64,000 bases of DNA from Notospermus geniculatus. Taxonomy: Eukaryota > Nemertea > Pilidiophora > Heteronemertea > Lineidae. The translations under genes and the position numbers were made by a program. This document shows, one piece after another, positions 52,544-63,995 of this stretch. The stretch lies in assembly GCA_002633025.1 (NCBI GenBank), contig NMRB01000919.1:171152-235151 (forward strand), in the 5' to 3' direction. Under the pieces are notes generated by a model. That model did not search any database, was not told the DNA's origin, and was given only the letters and a program-made list of their open reading frames with translations. The first letter of the stretch is position 1. The number at the start of each line of letters is the position of its first letter.

Positions 52544-55500
52544 AGAATGCTCCCCGTATGACAATGCCCACTTTATTGTGTGGCGGACACTCAAATACAG
52601 GTTGAATAGTGCCTTCCCCACTGTCACATCGTTGCTTATTCCGTCAATCTTTTGTTGGGGGCGTCGGCGGGTGAAAATGGAAATATGGAGCTCGTGCGAC
52701 ATGAAATAAACAGTTCTCAACAACCCTTTTCGAACCAAGTTTCGAACGTTTTTTTAATGCGTCCCTCCGCGATGCATTTTTATATTAAGCCTACATCACT
52801 GCTGATATGGATAGGCAGTGCATTTCAAGCAACAGCATTGCCTAGCTGGAACACTGATCCGTGTGCACGAAATTATTACAAAAATTGTACAAAAAGGAAG
52901 ATAAATTATGAATTATGACAATCAAACGAGCTTTTATCTCTGTCAGACCATGAAGCGTTCTTTTCTTTTGGGCTAAAGTTGGAGACACAAACCAACGTTT
53001 ATTGCATCTCTTTAACGTTTCCCGTCATCGCGTCCGTCCAACTGTTTTGGACATATGGTAAACCATTGTCTGCACATACCTCCGGCAACGATTATCTGTT
53101 TCCTTTACCGTTTATCCGTTGATCGCAGTTTTTGAACATTGCTCGATTTTTGCGATTAACGGATGTGTTAAAATTGGGGAAACCCTCACTTCAACCTTGG
53201 AGGAATTATTCCTCCAGGCTTCCTGTACATAGAAGTATACGGTATTCGGTATTTGGTGCACGTTTCGTAATGCACGCGTATACTAGAAAACGAACAAGCT
53301 TATTTCAAAGAGCGGTTTACATAGCCCTATACGCGGAACGGTGCACGCTATTCGCGTATACAATGTACAAGGAATCGCGCTTGCACGATTTTTCCTCGGC
53401 GTATACTGACCGTGGTCGGGAGAATTGGCATAGATTGGTCAGTTTATTCATTTCTAAATATTTTTGGTTCACGTAGTGACCATTATTTTCATACCGGTTT
53501 TGCCCGATTCACTCTTCGATCGCGCGGTTATTCACATTACCATAACCAGGGCTTCGCTCTCACGCAGAAAACTTCTATTGCGAGGCTGAAGATTGGAAAC
53601 CAATAAAATCGGATAACCTTCGATAAAGATGAACTTTTAGTGAATAACCTTAATAAGTTAAAAGTAAATATCCATTTGCTGCTTCGGATTTCTTCTGGGG
53701 CCATAATATTCGTTAGTTGACCTAAAAATTGCGTTTAATGCCCTGTGCATTCACGATATCCAATACATGGCAGAATAACACAGGTAGGACGAGCCTATTA
53801 TTGGAAGGCGCAGGGGTTTCAGGATTTAGGTATAAATCAACACCAGAAACGAATTTGCTGTTTGCGTAAAATGATACATTTTGTGGCATAAAGGTTACAA
53901 TAAATTAGCCGCTTTTTGAGAGAATGTATGAATTATTTAATGTAGATAACTCTTATGAAAGGCCTATAGTTGAAAATCAACACGCCTAGCCTGCCGCCCC
54001 TGTGAATAATGAGTCGATCATCACCACGTGGCTCAGTGAACAATGCACGAAGAATCTACACCGGTACGTCGACTGCCTCCTGGATATAGCACTGCCTGGA
54101 TTCTGCTTCTCTGGTGGCAAAGCAATGAACTTTCCTAGGGCCTTGTCGGGTATTGGAAGTTGAGAAGTTCTAAATGGTACATGAAGTGCCCCATGCTCCT
54201 CAATTTTGATATTTTTTCGACACGAACTTCACTACGTGAACCTTGACGCCACCAGGCTTGTTNGTTAGCCAGGGGAAATATTTGGTCCGTGCTTTGTCGT
54301 TACTTCATCATCTGTGGAAGGGACATTAATTAAAGAAGGGATCCATGTTAAAAGTCTTAACCCTTTGTTGCATGAATCCTTTTTCAGGGACAGATTTTTG
54401 TGTCATTTGGTTTGTGAGCTTGATTGGGGTCCAATAAAAGGAAAATGGCAGTTTTTTTGTGAAACCTGCCAATAGAGGGCGTTTCTGGTATGGTGACAAT
54501 TGTGAGCGTCATGCACACCAGGTAGTACTTTAAAGGGGAAATGAATAGCCAAGAACTACTGATTTATGCAGTTTAAAAACACTTCATTTTGGAAAGAAAA
54601 CAAATTTATTAGATTCAAATATTAGCAGTTCTTACATTAAACATGTATACTTGACCTATTTCACATATTTTGAAATTTGCACCCCCACAGAAATGGGTTA
54701 GGATGAGACCAAGGTGTGCACATAACCTGTCAGAAATGTCATTGTGCCCTGATAATGTCCTAAGACAACTTATATCCTTGATTGATAGTCATGGAAACAA
54801 TAACTGTGCTTGTCATCGAAGTCTAGCCCGCTCATCCTCGCTGTCCGATGGGATGCTGCCATTGGTGTCCTGATTAGAGAGGTGTCCTCCTGGCAGAGGT
54901 GTCCGTTAAGGGAGGTTCCACTGTATGACCAACAAGATGTATTTTCATGTGGAAGAAACCGTGTTTAAATTGGCCCAGTAGTACATTGTATTTGAAATAT
55001 CCAAAGTATCAGGTGTAGATAAACTAATGTCCATGACTGTACATGAAACAACCCTTTATTTCTGCCCAGCCCGTTTCATCATGAATTATAATGCCCAGTA
55101 GTTGAAAAATCAATATTTGGAAGTTCGGCGCGTTTTTTGGGGGCCACCCGATATATAGATGTTCTGAGTAAAGCTAATTGCGAAATTGACATATGTGTGT
55201 AGAGAATAAAAGCTAATGTAAATGTAATTGAACTCTTCACATTTTCTATGAGTTGTCTCAATTTTCTGTGTGGTCTTCTGTATGTCTGTGTGTTCCATGT
55301 CGTTTACCCGAATTTGACAATTTGCCACCACTTTCCTTTCCATGCTATTTTGACGGAAAATGTCACAACGGAGTTTTAAAAAAAAACAAACCAATACGTC
55401 GATCACACGTGCTAAAGATGAAGGCAATTGTCAGACTCGGGTAATTTCTCACAGGGAATGGATGATTATTGCAAATGGAAAACTTGAGGATAAAGACCAC

Positions 55501-55990
55501 ACACGGATGACGGAATGGAAGATTCAATTAAATTCAATTCAATTCAATACAATTTATTTCAATACCAAAACCGGATTCTCGGTATAGCACAATATTTACA
55601 TACTTATTTTTAATTTACATGTTATTCAACATGGCGGCCAACGACCCAGGATCCATTCGCACCGCCGCCGCGGTTCCGAGAGGCACAACTAGAAGCTCAT
55701 CGTGGCTTGTAAATTTCAGTGTCACAACTGGTTGGAACCACACCAGCGCCACCGATGGCCTAGGCCGCCCAGGATTACATAACACATACGGATATTGCTA
55801 CGTGAGTGAGGAAACAGCAACGGGATGAAATTGTACACTGTATCACAGAAGCAACAGATCGGCAAATGGATACAACTCTCGACGACGTCTCGCCACTGGC
55901 AAATGACTGGTTTCTGCCAAAATGGCTAGATCCCGTGGAGACGCCTACATTCGATAATCATAGCGATCTGTGTCTTCTTGCGCATCCATA
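52544..55990. other. Non-coding stretch
   Basis: I see no supported gene. An ACCTTGGAGGAATTATTCCTCC hairpin lies near 53190. An N is at 54263. AATTCAATTCAATTCAATAC repeats (55525-55555), resembling those near 50145, flank a CTTTACTTCAA-free AT-rich stretch. The ORFs at 53132-53476 and 54670-54873 have no recognisable domain. Confidence 0.45.
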
Positions 55991-56001
55991 GTTGGGCAAA
56001 T

Positions 56002-56720
56002 TTAACAGTGTTTGGATAGGTATAATAATATCTGGGTATATATTTTTCTCTCGTTTCCCTTACACCACACAGACCATTCCAAAAGGAATCGGTATTCATC
56101 CCCAATTACTCTGCCATTACATAGTAAACACAGTCGTTCATCTCTAAGAATACCAGTGTACCTGCCTGTTTCAATAGGTAGTTTATGATTTGACAACCGA
56201 AATTTGCAGCAAAGGGGTAGACGTAGACTCTACTGTGGTATTAAAGCAAAATTTTTCGAATGTGAAACTGTTTAAAAATTCTACAATTAAAACATTTCGA
56301 AATAGTGTTCACCTCGTCTCCCCGTTTCTGTTTAAACTGATCCTATAGGCGTTGTTTCACTGTTTTACTGATCCAAATCGGGCTCAATCCTTCAGCTTGA
56401 TTTTAAAGCAAGATTCTTTTAATTTAATTTAACCATTTCGATTGAAACTCGCCGTCGTCGGAATTGGCCAAAAGACACCTGTAAATCAAGTATGTAATTT
56501 TATCCTTTCTGTCGGTGGTGACCAAATTAACCCATAAATTTATCATTCTACACGCCACAGTCAAACTTAAACGAAACTCACCAAGCTCACCATACACAGT
56601 GATACAGTTGGGAGATGTTATCTTAAAGCTGAACTTAATAGATTTAAACCCCCAGCGGCAGAGGTAGAAATTCCGAACAGCCACAAGGCACTTCCAAACT
56701 ACATCTGAAAACGATACACC
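56002..56720 (-). mobile_element. LINE 3' fragment (RT C-terminus and zinc-binding tail)
   Basis: On the minus strand, one frame reads ITVYGELGEFRLSLTVACRM...DKITYLIYRCLLANS (56684-56424). After a break another reads CKFRLSNHKLPIETGRYTGI...ERLCLLCNGRVIGDEYRFLL (about 56215-56002). This is the C-terminal region of invertebrate non-LTR retrotransposon RTs, with the C-x2-C part of the zf-RVT motif. The frames are interrupted, so it is a dead copy. Confidence 0.75.
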
Positions 56721-56869
56721 CTCTCGGACCGGCCTGGGATCATCTCACTGGCCTTCCGCTGATTCCCCTCCACAAAATGCAGCCACTCTTTGAAGTATGC
56801 CTTGAGTAGCCATGCATCGTTGAATGCACAGTTTCCCGGCATGTCGATACAGACATTGGGTCATATGAA

Positions 56870-56970
56870 TAAAGACTAGTAAATGCTTTTACTTGAACTT
56901 TGCAATACAAATGCCCTAGGCAGTGCTGTACAAACCTGAAGTAAAAGCATTTGCTAGTCTTTATTCATTT
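56870..56970. repeat. Hairpin element, TAGCAAATGCTTTTACTT family (copy 2)
   Basis: ATGAATAAAGACTAGTAAAT...GCTTTTACTT is inverted at the right (AAGTAAAAGCATTTGCTAGT). Confidence 0.8.
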
Positions 56971-57187
56971 TACTCAATAGATCGACCCAGTTATCCACTT
57001 AATGAATGAAAAAGCCAACAGCGACGACGATCAAACAGCGGCGTGGCTGGCGTGCCAAAGCCATGAAAGCGCGCCAAGAATATATTAACCTCGTATCCAG
57101 GTAACACGGAGCAGAGCACCTACATTTCACACCGCACGAGAGACCTGTAGCCGGGGATTCGGGGAATCACCGTCTGGCGTCAGTATC

Positions 57188-57693
57188 GCCGAATGGGTCA
57201 GTGTCGTCCTGGTTATACCTTCTGTTTACCCAGGATCATCCTGGGTAATCCTTTTCTTTACCCAGGACGGCCCTGGGTAAACATAAGGATCCTTAACTTT
57301 GCCCAGCTTGGGAGTTCCCGCCGAATCATGCTGTACGTGCGTCTCTTTCGGCAGAGAACATGCAGTAGGATCATTGTTAAAAAGGACCGAAAATTACCGC
57401 TATACCTCCTCCGGGGTTTGCAATAGGAAGACAAGACCAATCCCTACAACTTTTCAAAAGGGGCCGATAGTAAATTCTCAAGGACTTAGGAGCGATAGGC
57501 CTAGTTCGAGGCCACCCTTCATTTCATGATTTACGCTGAATATCAACCTCACTACACCACTCGGGAACTCCAATCTGGGTAAAGTTAAGGATCCTTATGT
57601 TTACCCAGGGCCGTCCTGGGTAAGGAAAAGGATTACCCAGGATGATCCTGGGTAAACATAAGGTATACCCAGGACGACATTGACCCATTCGGC
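57188..57693. mobile_element. Foldback element, about 500 bp
   Basis: The ends GCCGAATGGGTCAGTGTCGT and ACGACATTGACCCATTCGGC. Each arm of about 130 bp itself contains TTACCCAGGATCATCCTGGG and TTACCCAGGACGGCCCTGGG palindromes. The loop (57320-57550) has no recognisable domain. Confidence 0.85.
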
Positions 57694-59036
57694 GTCAGTA
57701 TCTGTCTGCGGCGAGATGGCGCTCATGTTGCCAGCAGCAGTACGCGTCAAGGCGGAGCACGTGGCTTGCTCCCGTTGTGCCCGCCGGGCCTGTGGCTGAT
57801 TGCCGCCGAAGTAGACGAAGTAAAATAACAACGCATTTTGAGAAATCGTGATTGAATTTTTTATTTCAACAACGTGGGACATCACAATTTCCATGACTTT
57901 TCAAGGACCTTAGACTAAATTTCTTGATTTTCCATGACTTTTCCAGGCCTGGGGAAGAAAAGTGAAATTCCATGACTTTTCCAGGTTTTCCATGACCGTA
58001 CGAACCCTGTAATTGTTTATACTAATTATAATCATGATAATATGATATGTTAAGTACCCTTATTTCATTACCAAAATTATAACTGCAAGTGCATGTACGT
58101 ATTTATGCATTGCAAAACAACTACATGTATTCTGACACCAAATTCCTTGAGCTCTACGGTCGTTACCGATGTAACGTTTTTCAGTGAGGTCGTGTGCCAG
58201 CCTGACATAACAATACAATATACATGATTGCAATAGCTTGACGGAATTAGCGGCGAATTGACAAAAAAGAGTGAACGCACAGAAAAACGGTGAGTCTGTT
58301 TCCCAGTGTGTTTCGAACAATGGGAATCACACAGAAAAATGGCCACACTGAAAAACAGTACAACGGTTTAGCTCTATAAACATGATAAATTACCTACACT
58401 TACCTACAATTCATTACAACTAGATTCTTGCTTGACTTTAGGAACAGTAATGTAAGTAAATCTTCTGAGGACGAATGACGATTTGCCGAAAAGCATTTGA
58501 CAGCGAAAGTGGGAAACAAAGTGATCCTGACTGCACCATGCATTTTCTGTATACTATATACTGTGACTTATCCAGTAACCACGGCCAATATGCCAAGCAC
58601 GCGAATTATTGAATATTACACGATCCAGGCGAAGTTATGAAAGGCCTAGTCAGGGTTACACATCACTTGTGAGACTTGTGAGTTTCTTTTCAACGACAAT
58701 TGTTTAAATTGTTTAACCACAGTTTTATTCCACAGTAGGCCTAGCTTTAATTGACATCATTTACAAATCATAGTGGTCAGTAAAGTAAAACTGACCCTCA
58801 CCGCGGAATAACCATTACGATCCTTACTAGACCAAGGACGATTTCCATTGAACATGAAACCCTGACTAGGCCTTAACTTGACTAGGCCCATACTAGGCCC
58901 ATAACTTGGCCTGAATCGTGAAACTAGTATTCAGTAATTTGCGTGTTTGGCATGTTGGCCTGGGTGCCCGGATAAGTCATAGTGTACAGTATATTCCTTC
59001 TATTCCTTGTTGAACATGTAATAATAATGTACATTC
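57694..59036. other. Non-coding stretch upstream of the IL-17-like gene's 3' end
   Basis: CCATGACTTTTCCAGG-type short repeats (57890-57990) and AT-rich sequence. No gene seen. Confidence 0.45.
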
Positions 59037-59113
59037 ACTTCTGGGATCTCTACTAGAAAGTGCCCGAGGAAGAGCCTGGTTGGGGTCGCAAATTTGCGAA
59101 ATTCGGAGACGAC
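59037..59113 (+). repeat. Hammerhead-like repeat (family 2), degenerate copy
   Basis: CTAGAAAGTGCCCGAGGAAG, stem AGCCTGG/TTGGGGTC, then GCAAATTTGCGAAATTC. GAAA has become GCAA, so the core is lost. A (TAA)n run follows at 59145-59162. Confidence 0.55.
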
Positions 59114-59437
59114 TTTCTTCATATCGCACGAAATACACAAAAATAATAATAATAATAATAATGTGTTCATGATTATCGCCATTCACAAAATGTCAATTAA
59201 CTGGTTTTTCTGGTCTAATACTTAACATGCTTAAGTTAAAAAAGATGTTCGTGCAACTGTCATTAAGAGTCCACAATAATAAAAAAGACTATTACAATGG
59301 CTAGAATACATGTATCAGGAATTAAAACGTTACATCTCTATCTTGCTAAACAGTTTACTACGCCGACATTGAAACGTGCCACTATACTTGGCTGATACTC
59401 TATCGAGTAGCTTTGGGTTGTGTTGGAATGTAGTCCA

Positions 59438-59986
59438 CTATGGTTCTGACACCCTCCTCATTCTCGCCATGCATGCGACCGCGACTCTCTCTGTGGTTGC
59501 GTAGAATTTGTGAAGTCCATGATGGCAGGATGGCGGCACCCGACGGAGTACCGTCATATCAACAGTGACCTCCTCACAGGCACACCTGTAGTCGACCTGT
59601 CTCTCGCAACAGTTGATACACTTGCCCTTCGACATCCATCGGGGGTATCTGAGGGGGTCTTCGTCTACCTCGAATCGGATAAGACAGTACCGATCGGAGA
59701 ATACCAAGCCAGGGGGGTCATCGTTTGCATCGATCTGGGTGCAATCGACAGGACTTGATGAAAAGGTACTAGATCTCGACAAGGCAAAGGGCCTAGGCTG
59801 AATCGGCACCGTGTAGACGGTCATGATGTTCATTGGGTTTGACTCATGTTGGAAGATATTCCGAAGAGCGCTTGGCATGTGACAGACTGAGTGGTTGGAC
59901 GCAGAGTGGTTGGACGCATTCGAAGCGATTCCTTCAAAACATACAAGCACTACCTGGAAAAGTACAATAAGACGATTAAACATCAT
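59438..59986 (-). CDS. Interleukin-17-like cytokine, secreted
   Basis: A 182-residue frame in one exon. IL-17s are secreted cystine-knot dimers acting through IL-17 receptors. The N-terminus MMFNRLIVLFQVVLVCFEGI is a signal peptide, followed by three N-glycosylation sequons in a small duplication (NAS, NHS, NHS, residues 23-33). The IL-17 fold is at about 99-176: CLIRFEVDEDPLRYPRWMSK (family pattern W-x-DP-x-RYP), KCINCC, VDYRCACEE, VTVDMTVLRRVPPSC, and RVAVACMARMRRV. The last motif is usually V-x-V-G-C-x-C; here Gly is Ala and the second Cys is absent. No partner gene is adjacent. Echinoderm IL-17s are multi-copy and often have a separate first exon; an upstream exon cannot be excluded because CTTTTCCAG lies inside the frame near 59950. 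Confidence 0.85.
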   Translation of the reverse strand: MMFNRLIVLFQVVLVCFEGIASNASNHSASNHSVCHMPSALRNIFQHESNPMNIMTVYTVPIQPRPFALSRSSTFSSSPVDCTQIDANDDPPGLVFSDRYCLIRFEVDEDPLRYPRWMSKGKCINCCERQVDYRCACEEVTVDMTVLRRVPPSCHHGLHKFYATTERVAVACMARMRRVSEP

Positions 59987-61000
59987 GTCAAATATCTTGA
60001 TTCTTTGACATTACAAGGAAACTGACGGAACAGAAGGAATCATCCTGAGAACATCAGGGGTTCTTAGGCCTACATGTAGCGCTGGCTCCCTTCGTCACCG
60101 CACACAAACCCCTGAGAATTCGCGACATTTCCTGGATAAGAGGCGCCGAAAGAAAGGCGCCCAATCAGCGAACGCCATTCTGAGTCACCTTAAGATGACA
60201 GGCATTACACGTGGATTGTATCGTAGTGAACTTGTGCAACTTGTCCAACTCAAACAAGATAGTTACACGTATAATGGCCTATGTAATGTATGGAGTTTAT
60301 AGCAGCCAAGCTAGTGGCAAGGATATGCCGGCGATATTTCAAACTAAGTTGATTTTAGCCTGTGCTACATGCATCGCACAGAACATGCAGAATGAATATC
60401 ATTTTCTGCCACGTCGGGAAACAGAATACACCGCTGGAGTTAATTTCATGTTGACTCGCTGGGTCAGCTTTCTTCAAACCTGTGTTGTTTATGTGTATCA
60501 GTTAGCGGCCAACTTCCTATGGGGGAATGTATAATGGTTACGGCCCAAACATGCTACAAATTTAGCATTGTAAAACCGTTATTATTCATCGGATTTGATA
60601 ATTTAAAAGTATTTTTTGATGTAACAAAGAATTCTCTGTTCAACTGCATAACTTTTCGGCCATGCAACAGCCTATTTTCCATATTGTTATAAAGTAGGCA
60701 GAGAAGGAAAACAATAGAATTACGCAAAGTCAACATCTCAGCTCTCCAATTCAGACCCCTCTGAAACGCGTTTCACAGGGTCCGATGGGTCGGTGGAGTC
60801 TAAAGCCTAGCGCACAATTGCGACAAAACTCAACGCGTTAGGGGTGTCTGTTAAAATCGACTGACCTGGCTGAATGACGAGTCGACAGCGTTGGGTCAGT
60901 CAACTTTAAAAGCACCCCTAACGCATTGAGTTTCGTCGCAAATGTGCGCTTGGCTTTAGGATGTAAATGTAATGTGCGATTCGATAGAATCCGATTGTAG
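59987..61000. other. Upstream of the IL-17-like gene
   Basis: Possible promoter. It contains a partial ATCCTGAGAA-family repeat (60038-60125) and a foldback (60788-60962). The 107-residue frame at 60211-60534 (+) has no recognisable domain. Confidence 0.45.
60788..60962. repeat. Foldback repeat
   Basis: CTAAAGCCTAGCGCACAATT... and CAACGCGTTAGGGGTG pair with CACCCCTAACGCATTGAG...TGTGCGCTTGGCTTTAG. Confidence 0.8.
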
Positions 61001-61012
61001 TTCAAAACTCTT

Positions 61013-61243
61013 GCATGTAAACGCTAACCAATGCGGTCCAATGTCGATTTCGAATGGCCCCGAATCCACATTGGACCGCATACGACCACATTCAAATCTC
61101 GTCTAAGGCTGCTTTTCCACGAGACGTTTGCGGGCGCGGAATAGGAGGCGGACGCGGGTAGAAAAGATCGATCCAACGTATTTCCCTTTAGCAGTTTCAC
61201 CCGCACCCGCGCCCGCAAACGTCTCGTGGAAAAGCAGCCTAAA
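61013..61243. repeat. Two adjacent hairpins
   Basis: First: CCAATGCGGTCCAATGT with ACATTGGACCGCAT (61028-61082). Second: AGGCTGCTTTTCCACGAGAC...TTGCGGGCGCGG with its inverse ending at 61243, arms about 35 bp. Confidence 0.8.
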
Positions 61244-61438
61244 CGCAAATGAGACTCGATGCGGGTCGATCAGATCCAATCGGATCGATTTCTGGCTTGT
61301 CGTCTGATCGGCCCCGTAGCCTCGCGTGTCCCCCGCAGAAAGAGAAATGGGGAAGTATGTATAAATAGCCAGTTGTGTCCTTAGAACATTGTAGCACTTT
61401 ACGGAAATAATCTACTCTGCGGGGGCGACAAGGTCACA

Positions 61439-61573
61439 ATAGAGAGTTTTCGCAAAGCCCCCGAAACGCCAACGCGAACGCCAATCCCATTGTTCGATGC
61501 CACGAAGGGAGCAGTGAACAATAGGATAGACGTTCACGTCAGCGTTTCGGGGGCTTTGTGAAAACTCTCTAAT
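61439..61573. mobile_element. Foldback MITE G (copy 2)
   Basis: GAGAGTTTTCGCAAAGCCCC and GGGGGCTTTGTGAAAACTCT ends; the interior CATTGTTCGATGCCACGAAG is shared with copy 1. Confidence 0.85.
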
Positions 61574-61689
61574 AATGGACCGCTCTTGCACAAAATAATG
61601 ACCACTTTACACAGGTATGCAGAAGGACCATCATGTCCAGAAAACCCAATCGTATCATATATGATACAAAGTTAAAGTTAAAGTTTGGG

Positions 61690-61965
61690 TTTATAGTCTG
61701 ATATCAACAACGGTAGAGGTGTCATCCGACTTTACACTTTAACCCCAGTCTATCCTGAAACCTTTCAGTAGAACTCAGATGAGCTGCTCATTCAGCGCTA
61801 CAATCTGAGCATTTCCGACCGGTACCCATTTATACACCTGGGTGGAGAGAGGCCAGTAAGGCAAAGAGACCTGCCCAAAGTCTCACGCCAGCAGCGGGAT
61901 TCGAACCCGGGATCCTCTGACCGCTAGCCGGAGGCCCGAACCACTACACCACCGTGGCTCCGATT
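61690..61965 (-). mobile_element. tRNA-derived SINE
   Basis: On the minus strand the head GAGCCACGGTGGTGTAGTGG (A box) and CCGGGTTCGAATCCCG (B box) are intact. They are followed by a body with GGTCTCTTTGCCTTACTGGC and CACCCAGGTG. The acceptor stem does not pair, so it is a SINE and not a tRNA gene. Confidence 0.75.
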
Positions 61966-62034
61966 CATATATGAATTTGAACCCAATCGCTTTTATGAAT
62001 ACCGTCTGGTATTGAATGAACGCACTGTCTATTC

Positions 62035-63122
62035 GTACGTGGCGGTGCAAATAACGCAAAACCACATATTATTCGTACCGTCGTAAACAACCAATCAGAG
62101 AGCTTCATTTCGCCTTCATTTCAGATGAAGTACCTATCATCTAGCATAATGTCGGGTTTTTTGCAATATTCTTGGTGAAAACCTAATTTTATAACCACTA
62201 CCAAGCTAAAAAGTTTTATACACGCTTCCTAAAAAACAACAGGAAGTGACGTAAATGGAGGAGGCTGCCATGACAACCATGCAAACATGGAATTTCACAT
62301 TCACACGGCTCACTGATTTGGACGCAGTTTCTTGGTAGGCCTAGTTTTTTAGATCAATGTTCACGTTATGGTTCTCAACAAGTACTGACTTGTAATTCAA
62401 TGACACGTTAATTGAATGTGTTGTTTCATTTCTTTGATGAATACAGAGCGGGATTCGTCGACGTCATGTCACCGTCATCACTCGTTTGGCATGCATTGCA
62501 CGAAGCACTGCAGTGCTAGTGCATGAGTGGACATGTAACCAAGGTAACTTAGGTTAACTCGGCTGAAGTTGCCAGTAGGCTAGCGCGAGCTAGGCCTAAT
62601 GAATGAAGGCCGGAACGAATGTAGGCATGAGATGAGCAGGCTAGGCCAACTATGTAGGCCTACTACTACTAGGCCTACACGGCTGGGCCTACCGGCGGTA
62701 GGTCGTGTATGAAGGCCTAGGCATGCGTCCATGATCATGATCAGCAGCAGCAAATCCTCCATTTACGTCACTTCCTGTTGATTCGAAATCTATTAAAAGG
62801 GGGCAGCACAATTATAGGAAGCGTGTCTATCAATGCTTTCCTTGGCAAGATAGGCCTAATAGTAGGCCCACTCAATTCCCGCTGCTTGAAAGCGTGATTC
62901 TCAGTGGCCCATTGGTTAGCATGCGTGATTATCAAACTGAAGGCGACGGTTCGAATCCCGTCACGGCATTATTTTTATCCATGAATTTTTTGACGGTACG
63001 AACAATGAGCCTTCATCGTACTCTCCACACCGTCGCGGTATAAATGAAGAGCCGGTAGCGCACTCTTCACACCGTGACGGTACGAATAAGATTTGGTTTG
63101 GCGTTATTTGCACCGTGACGGT
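62035..63122. mobile_element. Large inverted-repeat element with a nested foldback
   Basis: GGTGCAAATAACGCAAAACC...TATTCGTACCGTC (about 62043-62083) is inverted at about 63075-63122. Inside, CACGCTTCCTAAAAAACAAC...GGAAGTGACGTAAATGGAGGA (62221-62263) is inverted at 62757-62828, forming a second, nested foldback. No coding sequence seen between. Confidence 0.65.
62898..62970 (+). mobile_element. tRNA-like sequence (SINE head or tRNA pseudogene)
   Basis: The A box TGGCCCATTGG (62905) and perfect B box GGTTCGAATCC (62948) are 43 bp apart, close to a true tRNA. The flanking 7-mers (TTCTCAG and CACGGCA) do not form an acceptor stem. Confidence 0.6.
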
Positions 63123-63138
63123 TCGAAAAGCCCCGGCG

Positions 63139-63382
63139 ATTCATAAATGTTAGCAAATGCTTTTACTTAAGATTCACACAGCAATGTCCAATGTAAATGT
63201 ACAACAAAACTTGAACTAAAAGCCTCTGCTAGCTTTTATGAATATCAGCCATTTACGTTGCACTTAAATCTTAATTAAAAGCATTCATAAATTCATAAAA
63301 GTTAGCAAATGCTTTAACTTAAGATTTGCACTGCAATGTCCAATGTAAAAACTTAGTTAAAGCATTGCTACTTTTTATGGAT
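63139..63382. repeat. Two hairpin elements, TAGCAAATGCTTTTACTT family (copies 3 and 4)
   Basis: The first (63139-63250) and second (63285-63382) each begin ATTCATAAA...GTTAGCAAATGCTTT and end in an imperfect inverse. The second is more decayed. Confidence 0.75.
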
Positions 63383-63473
63383 GTCATCCAGTGTGTGAGT
63401 GATTCATGTTTGGTTGAGTACTTCTGGTGAAAATGTGGACAATTACCACAGGATCATCAATAATTTGTTAAAT

Positions 63474-63720
63474 GTGACCCTCCAGCACCAAACCAGTCGC
63501 ATGTCGCTCAGAAGGTGAGCCGCAATGAACTAAGATGACACCTGGCCGGGGTAGCGAGCATAAAGGGGTCGTAACCCTACGTCAGGCCTAAGCCAGGCGT
63601 AGTGCTGGTCGTGGCCCTATCCTCATGAGCATAAAGGTAGACGCAAGCTGCGTCTAGGTGTATATATGGGCGTAACCCTACGCCTGCTCATGACCAGGCG
63701 TAAAGCTGTCTTAGTCAAAG
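63474..63720. repeat. MITE E relic followed by GCGTAACCCTACGCC repeats
   Basis: GTGACCCTCCAGCACCAAAC to GGTGAGCCGCAATGAACTAA matches MITE E. From 63550, interleaved GGCGTAGTGC, GGGCGTAACCCTACGCC and ACGCAAGCTGCGT palindromes follow. Function unknown. Confidence 0.55.
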
Positions 63721-63914
63721 TAGACGGTCATTTTTCCGACCATTGGTAGTCGCATTGCTGAGTTTGCTTGTCAAAATATCCTTTGACTGAGGAAATTAAT
63801 CTACAACATTTTTGTATATACACAATTTCTCATCTTCTGAGAAACTGGCCTTTCTCGGATACGCCTCGGTTTCACGTCCGCCATTGCGAATTAAGACGAC
63901 GCAGAGTCTGGAGG

Positions 63915-63995
63915 TGAAGGGCGTCGAACCCGCACAATAGAAACCCAAGGCCACACAACCTTTTCAATGAGCAGTTACGCCATATATCACTGTTA
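63915..63995 (-). mobile_element. tRNA-like SINE head
   Basis: On the minus strand: GGCGTAACTGCTCATTGAAA, then GCGGGTTCGACGCCC (B-box-like). The A box is degenerate. Confidence 0.45.

Noticed and set aside
53132-53476. 114-residue frame in the gene-poor region
   Set aside because: No domain and no neighbouring exons; it is consistent with chance.
60211-60534. 107-residue frame upstream of the IL-17-like gene
   Set aside because: Cys- and Tyr-rich but without any family signature; it cannot be supported.
62898-62970. Functional tRNA gene
   Set aside because: The A and B boxes are good, but the acceptor 7-mers do not pair and the T stem needs an 8-base loop. A SINE head or pseudogene fits better.
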